13,590 bases of DNA from DASQHM01 sp035632095 (GCA_035632095.1 DASQHM010000157.1:1-13590); one strand, 5' to 3'; shown: positions 1 to 7,266, counted from the stretch's first letter. Numbers and translations: made by a program. Notes: generated from the sequence alone by a model not told the origin.

Positions 1-71
1 GTGCTGGCCGATCATCAGGCCGGGTAAACCGCTCGCCGGCGGAGGCCGGAGAGCAACGGAGGAGGCCCAGG
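1..71 (+). other. Left-edge leader, possible tail of an upstream gene
   Basis: Short stretch before the first gene. Frame 1 reads VLADHQAG and stops at TAA (25-27), so it could be the last codons of a plus-strand gene cut by the window edge, but eight codons prove nothing. A purine-rich ribosome-binding region (GGAGGAGG, about 58-65) precedes the ATG at 72. No promoter is clear. Confidence 0.25.
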
Positions 72-971
72 ATGACCGACGGCGATCGCTGCTGGCCGGC
101 TCTGCCGCTCGCGGCTTGGGAGCCGACACGTGCGACGCTGCATATGTGGACCCAGATCGTCGGCAAGATTCGGCTGGCGCTGAGCCCGCACCTGAACCAT
201 TGGTGGCAGGTGCCGCTCTACGTTTCCTCTCGCGGCCTGACCACGTCGCCTATCCCCTGCGGCGAGGAGAGCTTCGAAATCCTGTTCGATTTCATCGCCC
301 ACGAGCTGGTGGTCAGCAAGAGCGACGGAGCCAGCCGGACACTGCGCCTTGAGCCGAAGTCGGTGGCCGAGTTCCATGCGGAGCTCATGGCGACGCTTCG
401 CGCCATGGCCATCGACGTCAGGATTTGGACCATGCCGGTCGAGATTCCCAATCCGATCCCGTTCGATAAGGACCGGACGCACGCCTCCTACGACCCGGAA
501 TACGCCCGCAGATTCTGGCGCGTTCTGGTTTCGGCCGACGCAGTCTTGAAGGAGTTTCGCGGACGGTTCATCGGCAAGTGCAGTCCGGTGCATTTTTTCT
601 GGGGCAGCTTCGACCTCGCGGTGACGCGCTTCTCCGGCCGCCGGGCGCCGGAACGGCCCGGCGCCGACCCGATCACCCGGGAAGGCTATTCGCACGAGGT
701 CAGCAGCGTCGGTTGGTGGCCGGGCGACGAGTCGATCAAGGAGCCGGCATTCTATTCTTACGCGGCGCCGGAACCTCCGGGATTTGCTTCGGCGCGCGTG
801 CGGCCCGCGACTGCGTCATACGACACGGGTCTGTCACAGTTCCTGTTGCGTTACGACGACATGCGGAGCGCCGCTTCGCCGCAAGAGGCTCTGCTGGAGT
901 TCTGCCAAAGCACATATGAAGCCGCGGCATCGCTCGGCAATTGGAACCGCTCGGACCTGGAACGGACGTAG
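72..971 (+). CDS. DUF5996 family protein
   Basis: A 299-residue protein that I recognise as DUF5996, a family of unknown function of about 300 residues. Visible family features are an N-terminal Trp/His-rich block (WEPTRATLHMWTQIVGKIR, then HWWQVPLYVSSRG, about residues 16-54), a central FFWGSFDLAVTRFSGR stretch (about 175-190) and a C-terminal SHEVSSVGWWPGD followed by AFYSYAAPEPPGF. There is no signal peptide or membrane segment, so it is probably cytoplasmic. The ATG is preceded by GGAGGAGG at good spacing. The same frame is open further upstream but has no better start. The gene stands alone and converges on the aldo/keto reductase gene with an 18-base gap. The family call is confident; no biochemical role can be assigned. 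Confidence 0.88.
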   Translation: MTDGDRCWPALPLAAWEPTRATLHMWTQIVGKIRLALSPHLNHWWQVPLYVSSRGLTTSPIPCGEESFEILFDFIAHELVVSKSDGASRTLRLEPKSVAEFHAELMATLRAMAIDVRIWTMPVEIPNPIPFDKDRTHASYDPEYARRFWRVLVSADAVLKEFRGRFIGKCSPVHFFWGSFDLAVTRFSGRRAPERPGADPITREGYSHEVSSVGWWPGDESIKEPAFYSYAAPEPPGFASARVRPATASYDTGLSQFLLRYDDMRSAASPQEALLEFCQSTYEAAASLGNWNRSDLERT

Positions 972-988
972 ACCGGCGACGTCCGGTC
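971..988. terminator. Possible bidirectional hairpin between convergent genes
   Basis: GACCGG (971-976) and CCGGTC (983-988) form a perfect 6-bp inverted repeat around a 6-base loop. It fills the gap between the convergent DUF5996 and aldo/keto reductase genes. Position favours a shared terminator or stabilising hairpin, but there is no T-tract on either strand, so intrinsic termination is uncertain. Confidence 0.35.
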
Positions 989-989
989 G

Positions 990-1910
990 CTAGAAGCCGA
1001 GCGAGGCGACCATCCGCGCGCACATGGCCGCATCGGGCATGGGCCCGAGGCCCGCGCTGGCGTTGTCGCGCATGTGCTCGGGCTTGCCCGTGCCGGGGAT
1101 GACGCAGGTGACTGCCGGGTGCCCCAGCACGAACTTGAGCAGTAATTGCGGCCAGCTTCGGCATTCGATATCCGCCGCCCACGCGGGCAGCGGCTTCTGC
1201 AGCATCCGGCGCAGCAAGTCGCCGCCGCCGAACGGCTGGTTCACGATCACCGCGATGCCGCGCTCGGCGGCCAGCGGCAGCAGGCGCTTCTCGGCCGCGC
1301 GGTCGTCGATGGCGTAGTTGAGCTGCACGAAGTCCATCTGCTCGGCGCGCATCACCGCTTCGAGTTGGTCGAAGGCGCTTTCGGTGTAATGCGTGATGCC
1401 GAGATAGCGGATGCGGCCTTCGCGCTTCCAGTCGCGGAGCGTCTTCATGTGGGTCTGCCAATCCACTAGGTTGTGGATCTGCATCAGATCGATGCGGTCG
1501 GTGCGAAGCAGCGCCATGGAGCGCTGCATCTGCTCGATGCCCGCCTGCCGGCCGCTGGTCCAAACCTTGGTGGCGATGAAGGCCTTGTCGCGGCTTCGGA
1601 TCGCGGCCAGCACGTCGCCGACCACGGCTTCGGCGCGCCCGTACATGGGCGATGAATCGATCACCGATCCGCCGGCCTCGAACAGCGCGCGCAGCACGCC
1701 CGCCGCCGTTTCCCGTTCCGGCGCGGAATTGCCGACGTCGAAGGTGCGATAGGTGCCGCAGCCGACGATGGGGAGCGGTTCGCCGCTCGATGGTATGGGT
1801 CGTGTTTGCATTTGGCCCGCCGCTTGTTGCCCGCGCGCATTCATGCCCAGCGCCAACGCCGGAACCAATCCGGCAGCGCCGCGCAGGAACGCCGCACGGC
1901 TTAAGTGCAT
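990..1910 (-). CDS. Aldo/keto reductase with N-terminal export-like signal
   Basis: A 306-residue NAD(P)H-dependent oxidoreductase of the aldo/keto reductase superfamily, expected to reduce carbonyls to alcohols. The catalytic tetrad is visible: Asp85 and Tyr90 in VIDSSPMYG, Lys115 in IATKVW, His146 in LMQIHN. A C-terminal cofactor loop lies in VIPGTGKPEHMRDN (about 270-283). The N-terminus (MHLSRAAFLRGAAGLVPALALG, then ARGQ) looks like a Tat signal peptide, but the twin arginine is reduced to a single Arg (SRAAFLRG). The mature domain begins around residue 36. It is the last gene of a three-gene unit: its ATG is 3 bases after the stop of the upstream alpha/beta hydrolase gene. Fold and enzymatic class are certain; substrate and true location are unknown. 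Confidence 0.92.
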   Translation of the reverse strand: MHLSRAAFLRGAAGLVPALALGMNARGQQAAGQMQTRPIPSSGEPLPIVGCGTYRTFDVGNSAPERETAAGVLRALFEAGGSVIDSSPMYGRAEAVVGDVLAAIRSRDKAFIATKVWTSGRQAGIEQMQRSMALLRTDRIDLMQIHNLVDWQTHMKTLRDWKREGRIRYLGITHYTESAFDQLEAVMRAEQMDFVQLNYAIDDRAAEKRLLPLAAERGIAVIVNQPFGGGDLLRRMLQKPLPAWAADIECRSWPQLLLKFVLGHPAVTCVIPGTGKPEHMRDNASAGLGPMPDAAMCARMVASLGF

Positions 1911-1913
1911 CTC

Positions 1914-2708
1914 TCAGCGCGCGCCATCGAGGAAGGCGACAACGCGGTCGAGCATCAACGAGTCCTGCGCGATCAGCCGATGGCCCAGCCCGTCCGCCAG
2001 GGCTATCTTCGAATTGGGCCAAAGCTTGCGCAGCGTCTCCGCATCCTCGACCGGGCATTGCTCGTCGTCCATGGAATGCACGAACAGCGCCGGCGCCGTC
2101 ATGGTTGCGGCGGCGGCTTCCATGTCGAACGGCGCATCGGCCGGATCGGCGCGCGCGGCCATGAGCTCCGCCGCGCGATCGATCACGGCTTGCGGCACGC
2201 CGCCGCGCTTGGCGCGCGCGAAGCGGCGTTCGGCTCTGGGAATTGCCGAGGCCATGAGCACCGCGCGCTCGACCGCAAGTCCCGCCGTCATGGCGCGCAT
2301 GGCAATGCCGCAGCCGTAGGAATGGCCGGCAATGGAATCGACCGGACCGGCCGCTTGCGCCACGGCCAGCACGGCCGCCGTCGCTGAGCGTGGCGACGGA
2401 TTTTCCGCGCGGGAGAATCCGTGCCCCGGCAGGTCGAGCGCCACCGCCGGGCGGCCCACGGCGGCAAATTTCTGCAGCAACGGCGACCACAGCGAATTGT
2501 CGTCGTCCCAGCCATGCACGAGCAGCGTGGCTTTGCCGCGCCCAAGTCGCCAGGCTTTGACCGGGCCGAACGGTGTTTCGACGTCGAACTCTTGCGCATC
2601 GCGCAGCGGCTCGGCCAGGCGCGGGCGCACGCGCCGCGCCGGCACGGTCATGGCTTCGATCAGATCTTCGGCTTCGGCGTCGATCTCGCTCGGATCGGAA
2701 GCACTCAT
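1914..2708 (-). CDS. Alpha/beta hydrolase (serine nucleophile)
   Basis: A 264-residue alpha/beta hydrolase. Motifs in order: oxyanion-hole HGWDDDN (65-71), DLPGHGFSR (92-100), nucleophile elbow GHSYG with Ser130, acid region HSMDDE (Asp214/215) and GLGH with His243. This is an esterase/lipase-like triad, in contrast to the Asp nucleophile of its neighbour. There is no signal peptide. The same frame is open to 2990, but I chose the ATG at 2708 because it overlaps the TGA of the upstream hydrolase as ATGA (2705-2708), implying translational coupling, and because the upstream extension is Arg-rich shadow sequence of that gene. Substrate unknown; co-expression with an epoxide hydrolase and a reductase suggests small-molecule catabolism or detoxification. 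Confidence 0.88.
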   Translation of the reverse strand: MSASDPSEIDAEAEDLIEAMTVPARRVRPRLAEPLRDAQEFDVETPFGPVKAWRLGRGKATLLVHGWDDDNSLWSPLLQKFAAVGRPAVALDLPGHGFSRAENPSPRSATAAVLAVAQAAGPVDSIAGHSYGCGIAMRAMTAGLAVERAVLMASAIPRAERRFARAKRGGVPQAVIDRAAELMAARADPADAPFDMEAAAATMTAPALFVHSMDDEQCPVEDAETLRKLWPNSKIALADGLGHRLIAQDSLMLDRVVAFLDGAR

Positions 2709-3856
2709 TGGCGCTCCATGTCGGATTGATTCGCGCGCAGGAACTCGATCAGGATCCGGCTCACGGCTCCGGGCTGTTCTTGCTGCACCCAATGGCCCGC
2801 GCCCTCCAGCAAATAACAGCCGCGCAGGCGCGTGCAAGCGCCGTTTTGCATCCTTTCGATGGCGCCGGGCGTCTGATGAATGCCCCAGTCGCTCTTGCCG
2901 GCGATGAAGCAGGCGGGAACGTCTATGGTGCGGCCGGAGAACAGGGCGAGCTCGGCGTTGAACCTGGCGCCGGTGCGGCAGCGATACCACTGCAGGCCGC
3001 CTTGGAACCCCGTGCGGCCGTACTCGCCGGCGTAGACGCCAAGCTCCGCGTCCGTGAGCCAGCGGCAGCGCGCCACGTCATCGGGCGACGGCAGCTCCGG
3101 CGCGACCGTCTCCGCCATGGTCTTGTTCAAGTCCATGACGTAGTACGCGGGAAGTTTCGCCAGCTCCGCGGCCGACCAGGAAGCCAGCGGGAACGGCTTG
3201 TTGCCTTTCCAGTCGGCGCTCTTCACGTGATAGTAGGCGCGGAGAAATGCGGGAACGCCTTGCGCACAGTTCCGCATGTCGCCGTCGGCGGCGCGCGTCG
3301 AGTAGTACCACTGATAATGCTTGCGCGGACGCGGCAGCGCGGCCAGATCCTCGTGGACATGCGACGCCGGCGCTTGGCCGAGTATGATTCCCTTCATGTC
3401 CGGCGGGCCGGCGAAGGGCGCGCTCATCAGCGCGACGGACCGAAACACATCGGGCCGGATCAGCGCGCAATAGGCGGCGACCGGCGAGCCGAAGTCGTGG
3501 CCGACGACCGCGGCCACGGAGCCACAGCCGAGCGCGCCGACAAGTCCTTGAATGTCGCGAACCAGATTGAGCAAGCTGAATTGGGCGAGATCGCCGTCGT
3601 AAGCCCCGTCCCAGCCGGTGGTGCGGCCGTAGCCGCGCTGGTCCGGCGCGACCACATGGTAGCCCGCCGCCGCCAGAGGCAGCATGACCTTGCGCCAGCT
3701 GAAGGCGAGCTCCGGGAAGCCGTGCAACAACAGCACGCAGGGGCGGCCCGTTGTTTCGAAGCCTGCCTCCAGGACATGCATGTCGAGACCGTTGATGCCG
3801 GCCACGAAGCGCGACCGGATTCCAGCCGGGAGCACGGTCTGCGGTAGAGGTTCCAT
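2705..3856 (-). CDS. Epoxide-hydrolase-type alpha/beta hydrolase
   Basis: A 383-residue alpha/beta hydrolase of the soluble epoxide hydrolase type, which would open epoxides to diols through an ester on an aspartate. Visible elements: oxyanion HGFPE (45-49), DQRGYGR (72-78), nucleophile elbow GHDFGS with Asp121, a cap domain (about 145-300) rich in Tyr (YQWYYS at 181-186, Tyr275, Tyr291) from which the two epoxide-activating tyrosines would come, acid Asp323 in GKSDWG and base His355 in GAGHW. The length is longer than the common 290-330 because of a large cap. It is cytoplasmic, with no signal peptide. First gene of the hydrolase-hydrolase-reductase unit; the ATG at 3856 has no strong ribosome-binding site. 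A dehalogenase is an alternative, but the Tyr-rich cap and HGFPE favour epoxide hydrolase. Confidence 0.85.
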   Translation of the reverse strand: MEPLPQTVLPAGIRSRFVAGINGLDMHVLEAGFETTGRPCVLLLHGFPELAFSWRKVMLPLAAAGYHVVAPDQRGYGRTTGWDGAYDGDLAQFSLLNLVRDIQGLVGALGCGSVAAVVGHDFGSPVAAYCALIRPDVFRSVALMSAPFAGPPDMKGIILGQAPASHVHEDLAALPRPRKHYQWYYSTRAADGDMRNCAQGVPAFLRAYYHVKSADWKGNKPFPLASWSAAELAKLPAYYVMDLNKTMAETVAPELPSPDDVARCRWLTDAELGVYAGEYGRTGFQGGLQWYRCRTGARFNAELALFSGRTIDVPACFIAGKSDWGIHQTPGAIERMQNGACTRLRGCYLLEGAGHWVQQEQPGAVSRILIEFLRANQSDMERQ

Positions 3857-3943
3857 GGCGCGGTCAGCCGATGCAACGAACCGTCCGAGTATGCCTCAAA
3901 CCGGAGCCTTCGCTCTCATGCCATCGATGGGGATTGGCGGGGA

Positions 3944-4019
<76 letters not shown>

Positions 4020-4038
4020 CCAAAGCGCGGGACGCCGG

Positions 4039-4067
4039 TATATAAAAGAAAAGCGTGGCCCCGTCCA
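4039..4067 (-). promoter_or_regulatory. Candidate promoter of tRNA-Phe
   Basis: On the minus strand TGGACG (4067-4062) is separated by exactly 17 bases from TATATA (4044-4039), which is 19 bases before the first tRNA base (4019). The AT-rich TTTTCTTTTATATA stands out from the GC-rich surroundings. The match to sigma-70-type hexamers is partial (4/6 in each), so this is an inference from position and spacing. Confidence 0.45.
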
Positions 4068-4071
4068 GTAT

Positions 4072-4089
4072 GGCCCGGCGCGCCGGGCC
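4072..4089 (-). terminator. Perfect 18-bp palindrome at the yacG stop codon
   Basis: GGCCCGGCG followed by CGCCGGGCC is fully self-complementary; as RNA it would give a 7-bp GC stem with a CGCG loop. It starts on the last base of the yacG stop codon. It may end the infA-maf-RNase-yacG transcript, but no T-run follows directly. The nearest T-rich tract, about 25 nt further, overlaps the candidate tRNA-Phe promoter. Confidence 0.4.
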
Positions 4090-4325
4090 TAGTGCTTGAA
4101 GGCCGTGTCGCCGCCCTGCTCCGTTTCACCCTCGCCGCCGTCGGCGGTTTCGCTTTCCTCATCCGGTTCCTCCGCCGGAATGGCGTAGCCGCCCTTGAGC
4201 CAGCGGTGCAAATCGACGTCGGCGCAACGCTTGGAACAGAACGGCGCGAACGCCGCGACCGGCTGGCGGCTGCAGATAGGACAGCCGCGCGCGGTCTTGC
4301 GCCCCGGACGCTTGTCGTCGCTCAT
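4089..4325 (-). CDS. yacG: YacG-family zinc protein, predicted DNA gyrase inhibitor
   Basis: A 78-residue protein with the YacG zinc signature: C15-P-I-C18 and FCSKRC (C30 and C34), followed by ADVDLHRWLKGGYAIP, the usual family core ending in the conserved Trp. The E. coli homologue binds the GyrB subunit and blocks gyrase from binding DNA. The C-terminal 28 residues form an acidic low-complexity tail. Start: the ATG at 4325-4323 overlaps the TGA of the RNase gene as ATGA, indicating translational coupling; longer upstream readings in this frame are shadows of the RNase gene. It is the last protein gene of the unit, just before tRNA-Phe. The family is clear; gyrase inhibition is inferred from homology. 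Confidence 0.92.
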   Translation of the reverse strand: MSDDKRPGRKTARGCPICSRQPVAAFAPFCSKRCADVDLHRWLKGGYAIPAEEPDEESETADGGEGETEQGGDTAFKH

Positions 4326-5788
4326 GGCGGCGCTCCCGCAACCACGTCGAACTGGTTTCGGCGATAGGCCGCGTCGCGCCGGAGCGTGACCGCGACGCCG
4401 GTCGCCTCGGCCAGCGCCGCCACGCAATCGTCGCGCTCGAGCGCCTCGGCGATGTCGCCCGCGACCACGAGCGTGAGCGGAAGGCCGGGCGCCGTCGCCG
4501 CCTCGGCTTGCGCGCGGCGCACGACTTCGGCCGCGATGGCGTCCGCCGCCGCCGCGCGGCCCTCGCCCGCGCAAACGCCGCAGGATTCCGTCAACAGGTG
4601 CAGCAGCGGCTCGCCGGTACGTTTGCGCGTCAATTCCACCAGGCCGAACTCGGAAAGGTTCGAGACGCGGATGGGCGCCCGGTCGCGGGCCAGCGCCGAT
4701 TTCAACGTCTCCTGCAATTGCTCCCGATGCGCCGGCTCGTCCAGATGGATGAAGTCGATGACCACGATGCCGCCGATGCCGCGAAGCCGCAATTGCCGCG
4801 CGATTTCGGCCGCGGCTTCCAGGTTGGTCCGGAGCGCCGTGTCTTCGATGTTCCGGCCGGCGACGAAGCTCCCGGAATCCACGTCGATGGCGGTCAGCGC
4901 CTGGGTCGCGTCGATGGCGATGGCGCCGCCCGACGGCAGCGGGACGCGGCGCCCCGCGGCCTGCGCCAGATCGTCTTCGATGCCGTAGAGCGCGAAGATC
5001 GGCGCCGGGCCCCGATGCAATTCGATGCGCCCGGCAAGATCGCGCATGGCGTTTTCGGCGTAGGCGCGCGCCCGCGCCAAGCCCGCGGCGGAATTCACGC
5101 GGACCCGCTCGACGGCAGGCGTCAGGTGATCGCGCAACGCCCGCTCGACCGGATCGAGATCCAGTTTGAGGCAGGCCGGCGGTTTTGCCTTGCCGGCCGC
5201 ATCCGACAAGGCCGACCACGCCTTCGCAAGCTCCGCGGCTTCCGCGCGGATCGCATCGGCCGTCGCACCGGCGGCGGCGGTCCGCAAGATGAAGCCGCCC
5301 GGGGCGCCGTCAAGGTTCGCCAGCGCCTCGGCAAGCCGCGCGCGCTCGGCGCCGTCTTCGATGCGGCGCGAGACGAACACGCCGGAACCGAGCGGCGCAT
5401 AGACGAGGTTGCGGCCGGGCAGCGAAATATCGGCGGTCAGGCGGACGCCCTTGTCGCCGTGCGCGTCCTTAGCGACCTGCACAAGGACAGCTTGCCCCTC
5501 GTGCACCAGTTGCGCCATGGCCGGCGCCTCCCGGCCGGCGGGCCCAAGCACTCGTGCGTCGCGTGCCGCGAGAAAGCCGGCGCGGTCCAGGCCGATATCG
5601 ACGAAGGCGGCCTGCATTCCGGCCATGATGCGCGTTACCCGGCCGAGCCAGATGCTGCCGATCAGGCTCTTTTGCCGGCGCCGGTCAATATCGATGCCGA
5701 CCACGCGGCCGTCCTCGACCACGGCGATCCGTGTTTCGGTGAGACCGACGTCGATCAGCAGCTCATTGGGCATGTTCGGATTGGCCAT
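4322..5788 (-). CDS. rng: Ribonuclease E/G family endoribonuclease
   Basis: A 488-residue RNase E/G family protein of RNase G length, without the long C-terminal scaffold of RNase E. It would cleave single-stranded, AU-rich RNA for rRNA maturation and decay. Domains: N-terminal RNase H-like start (LLIDVGLTETRIA, 10-22), S1 domain (about 40-120, containing GSIWLGRVTRIMAGMQAAFV), 5'-sensor region (about 120-210) and the DNase I-like catalytic core with Asp302 in AIDVDS and Asp345 in VVIDFI, matching E. coli RNase E Asp303 and Asp346. The Zn-link CxxC is C403-GVC406. The position equivalent to Asn305 is Asp304 here. The start at ATG 5788 is preferred, 17 bases after the maf stop; the ATG at 5773 is an alternative. 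The gene overlaps yacG by ATGA. Confidence 0.93.
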   Translation of the reverse strand: MANPNMPNELLIDVGLTETRIAVVEDGRVVGIDIDRRRQKSLIGSIWLGRVTRIMAGMQAAFVDIGLDRAGFLAARDARVLGPAGREAPAMAQLVHEGQAVLVQVAKDAHGDKGVRLTADISLPGRNLVYAPLGSGVFVSRRIEDGAERARLAEALANLDGAPGGFILRTAAAGATADAIRAEAAELAKAWSALSDAAGKAKPPACLKLDLDPVERALRDHLTPAVERVRVNSAAGLARARAYAENAMRDLAGRIELHRGPAPIFALYGIEDDLAQAAGRRVPLPSGGAIAIDATQALTAIDVDSGSFVAGRNIEDTALRTNLEAAAEIARQLRLRGIGGIVVIDFIHLDEPAHREQLQETLKSALARDRAPIRVSNLSEFGLVELTRKRTGEPLLHLLTESCGVCAGEGRAAAADAIAAEVVRRAQAEAATAPGLPLTLVVAGDIAEALERDDCVAALAEATGVAVTLRRDAAYRRNQFDVVAGAPP

Positions 5789-5805
5789 GATGGGCCGGGC
5801 CTTGC

Positions 5806-6393
5806 CTAGACGTGATAGCCGAGCCCACACAGCAGCGCAACCGTCTCGGCCAGCGGCAAACCGACCACGTTGGCGTAACTGCCCTTGATCCACGGCACGA
5901 ACGCGGCCGCACGGCCCTGGATGGCATAGCCTCCGGCCTTGCCGCGCCACTCGCCGCCGGCGAGATAGGCGGCGATTTCGGCATCGCTGAGCCGCTTGAA
6001 CGCCACCGAGGTGACCGCAAGCCGCATGGCTCGGCGGCCGTCCGGCGCGCGGACCGCGACGGCGGTGAAGACCCGATGGTTGCGGCCGGACAGCAAGCGC
6101 AGACAGGATTCCGCTTCGGCCGGTGTTTCCGCCTTCGGCAGGATGCGCCGGCCGAGCGCCACCACCGTGTCGGCGGCGACGACGAAATCCTTCGGATGCC
6201 GGTCGGCCACCGCCGCGGCCTTAGCCTCGGCCAGACGGATGGCCAACCGGCGCGGCGGCTCGTTTCGGAGGGGCGTTTCGTCGATGTCGGCGGATTCGAT
6301 CGCGGCCGGCACGATGCCGACCTGCGCCAGCAGCTCCCGGCGGCGGGGACTGGCGGATGCGAGAACGAGCCCCGGGCGGAAACTCTGCCCCAA
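5806..6393 (-). CDS. maf: Maf family nucleoside triphosphate pyrophosphatase
   Basis: A 195-residue Maf protein. The family hydrolyses non-canonical or pyrimidine nucleoside triphosphates to monophosphate and pyrophosphate, cleaning the nucleotide pool or restraining division. Motifs: LASASPRRRELL (11-22), VVAADTVV (71-78) with the catalytic-type Asp75, LPKAETP (85-91), LSGRNHRVFTAV (101-112) and the C-terminal WRGKAGGYAIQG (149-160) followed by GSYANVVGLPL (171-181). The start codon is TTG (6393-6391), 11 bases after the infA stop; no in-frame ATG or GTG lies close enough to preserve the essential SASPRR motif, and no good Shine-Dalgarno is seen, so translation may depend on infA. It is followed by the RNase gene after 17 bases. 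Confidence 0.93.
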   Translation of the reverse strand: MGQSFRPGLVLASASPRRRELLAQVGIVPAAIESADIDETPLRNEPPRRLAIRLAEAKAAAVADRHPKDFVVAADTVVALGRRILPKAETPAEAESCLRLLSGRNHRVFTAVAVRAPDGRRAMRLAVTSVAFKRLSDAEIAAYLAGGEWRGKAGGYAIQGRAAAFVPWIKGSYANVVGLPLAETVALLCGLGYHV

Positions 6394-6404
6394 GGGCGGC
6401 GTCT

Positions 6405-6623
6405 CTATTTGAAGCGGAATGTGATGCGGCCCTTGGACAGGTCGTATTGGGTCATCTCGACCATGACCTTGTCGCCGGCCAGCACGCGGATGCGATTCTT
6501 GCGCATCTTGCCCGAGGTATGCGCCAGCACTTCGTGGTCGTTCTCGAGCTTGACGCGGAACATGGCGTTGGGGAGCAATTCCGTCACAACGCCGGGGAAC
6601 TCCAGCATCTCTTCCTTGGCCAT
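6405..6623 (-). CDS. infA: Translation initiation factor IF-1
   Basis: A 72-residue IF-1 of the usual size: an S1-like OB fold with GVVTELLPNAMFRVKLEN (11-28), HEVLAHTSGKMRKNRIRV (30-47) and the basic end DLSKGRITFRFK. It binds the 30S A-site during initiation with IF-2 and IF-3. The ATG has a good ribosome-binding site (AGGAG, 6633-6629) and a promoter-like sequence about 40 bases upstream. It is the first gene of infA-maf-RNase-yacG; the roughly 190-base gap to the phosphatase gene suggests its own transcription start. Confidence 0.97.
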   Translation of the reverse strand: MAKEEMLEFPGVVTELLPNAMFRVKLENDHEVLAHTSGKMRKNRIRVLAGDKVMVEMTQYDLSKGRITFRFK

Positions 6624-6659
6624 CCGATCTCCTATGTTCGACGGCGGACGCCGAGGACC

Positions 6660-6685
6660 ATGTAGATTGCCGCGGCCCCGGTCAA
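6660..6685 (-). promoter_or_regulatory. Candidate promoter of infA
   Basis: On the minus strand TTGACC (6685-6680) lies 14 bases before CTACAT (6665-6660). This resembles the alphaproteobacterial (Caulobacter) housekeeping consensus TTGACG-S, N10-14, GCTANAWC rather than the E. coli spacing. It would start transcription about 30 bases before the infA ATG, and the AGGAG ribosome-binding site lies between. Inferred from motif and position. Confidence 0.55.
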
Positions 6686-6744
6686 GTGGCTTCGCGACGA
6701 AACACGCCTTCGGTCCCGAACCATCCGCACGGCGATGACCTTAG

Positions 6745-6766
6745 GCGCCGCACGCGCCGGCGGCGC
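6745..6766 (-). terminator. GC-rich hairpin downstream of the phosphatase gene
   Basis: On the minus strand GCGCCGC (6766-6760) and GCGGCGC (6751-6745) pair around an 8-base loop, in the intergenic space after the phosphatase stop (6814) and before the infA promoter. It may mark the end of the murA-to-phosphatase transcript, but no T-tract follows, so termination here is only suggested by location. Confidence 0.35.
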
Positions 6767-6813
6767 AATTCCCGCCCGGCGCATGCGGACGATCCGGTCC
6801 GGATATCAAGATC

Positions 6814-7257
6814 TTACACGTCGCCACGGGGCCCCGGATCGAAACGCGCGCGGATGCGGGCCATGAGCGTGTCGCGCACCTGCCGGTAGGCATCGAGCAC
6901 CGTTTCGCGGGAGCCTTGCACGATCGAGGGATCGAAGGTGTTCCAGAATTCCACCTCGCAGGCCATGGTGCGCGTCATTTCGATGGCGCGATGCTGCGCT
7001 TCCGGACTCAGGGTCACCACCAGGTCGAAGGACGTGTCCTCCAGATCATCGAAGGTCTTGGCCCGGTGGCGGGACAGATCGATGCCGATCTCGTCCATGA
7101 CCTGGACCGCGAATTGGTCGAGCCGGCCGGACCGAAGCCCGACGGAATCCGCGAACACGCGATGGCCGTAAAGGTGCTTCATGATCGCCTCGGCCATGGG
7201 CGAGCGGATGGCGTTCTGGTTGCAGGCGAAAAGCACACTTCCCGGAAGCGCCGCCAC
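6814..7257 (-). CDS. Low-molecular-weight protein tyrosine phosphatase / ArsC-like
   Basis: A 147-residue member of the low-molecular-weight phosphatase / arsenate reductase fold. The P-loop CX5R is C12-NQNAI-R18-S near the N-terminus and the general-acid Asp is probably Asp109 in NTFDPS. The Cys would form a phospho-enzyme intermediate on a phosphotyrosine or arsenate substrate. The start is GTG (7257-7255), 9 bases after the UPF0262 stop, with GGGAG just ahead; it leaves the usual 10 or so residues before the P-loop. The same gene sits between UPF0262 and infA in many alphaproteobacteria. Phosphatase and thioredoxin-linked arsenate reductase cannot be separated from sequence alone; no further ars genes are present, which favours the phosphatase reading. 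Confidence 0.85.
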   Translation of the reverse strand: MAALPGSVLFACNQNAIRSPMAEAIMKHLYGHRVFADSVGLRSGRLDQFAVQVMDEIGIDLSRHRAKTFDDLEDTSFDLVVTLSPEAQHRAIEMTRTMACEVEFWNTFDPSIVQGSRETVLDAYRQVRDTLMARIRARFDPGPRGDV

Positions 7258-7266
7258 GGCTCCCGC

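Noticed and set aside
736..2490. A 584-codon open frame on the minus strand
   Set aside because: Very Arg/Ala/Gly-rich, overlaps the DUF5996, aldo/keto reductase and hydrolase genes in another frame and matches no family; a GC-rich shadow.
2573..3847. A 424-codon plus-strand frame opposite the epoxide hydrolase gene
   Set aside because: Antisense shadow of a gene with clear catalytic motifs; no recognisable domain.
4508..5809. A 433-codon plus-strand frame opposite the RNase gene
   Set aside because: Produced by the GC-biased codon pattern of the real minus-strand gene; composition dominated by Arg, Asp, Gly and His.
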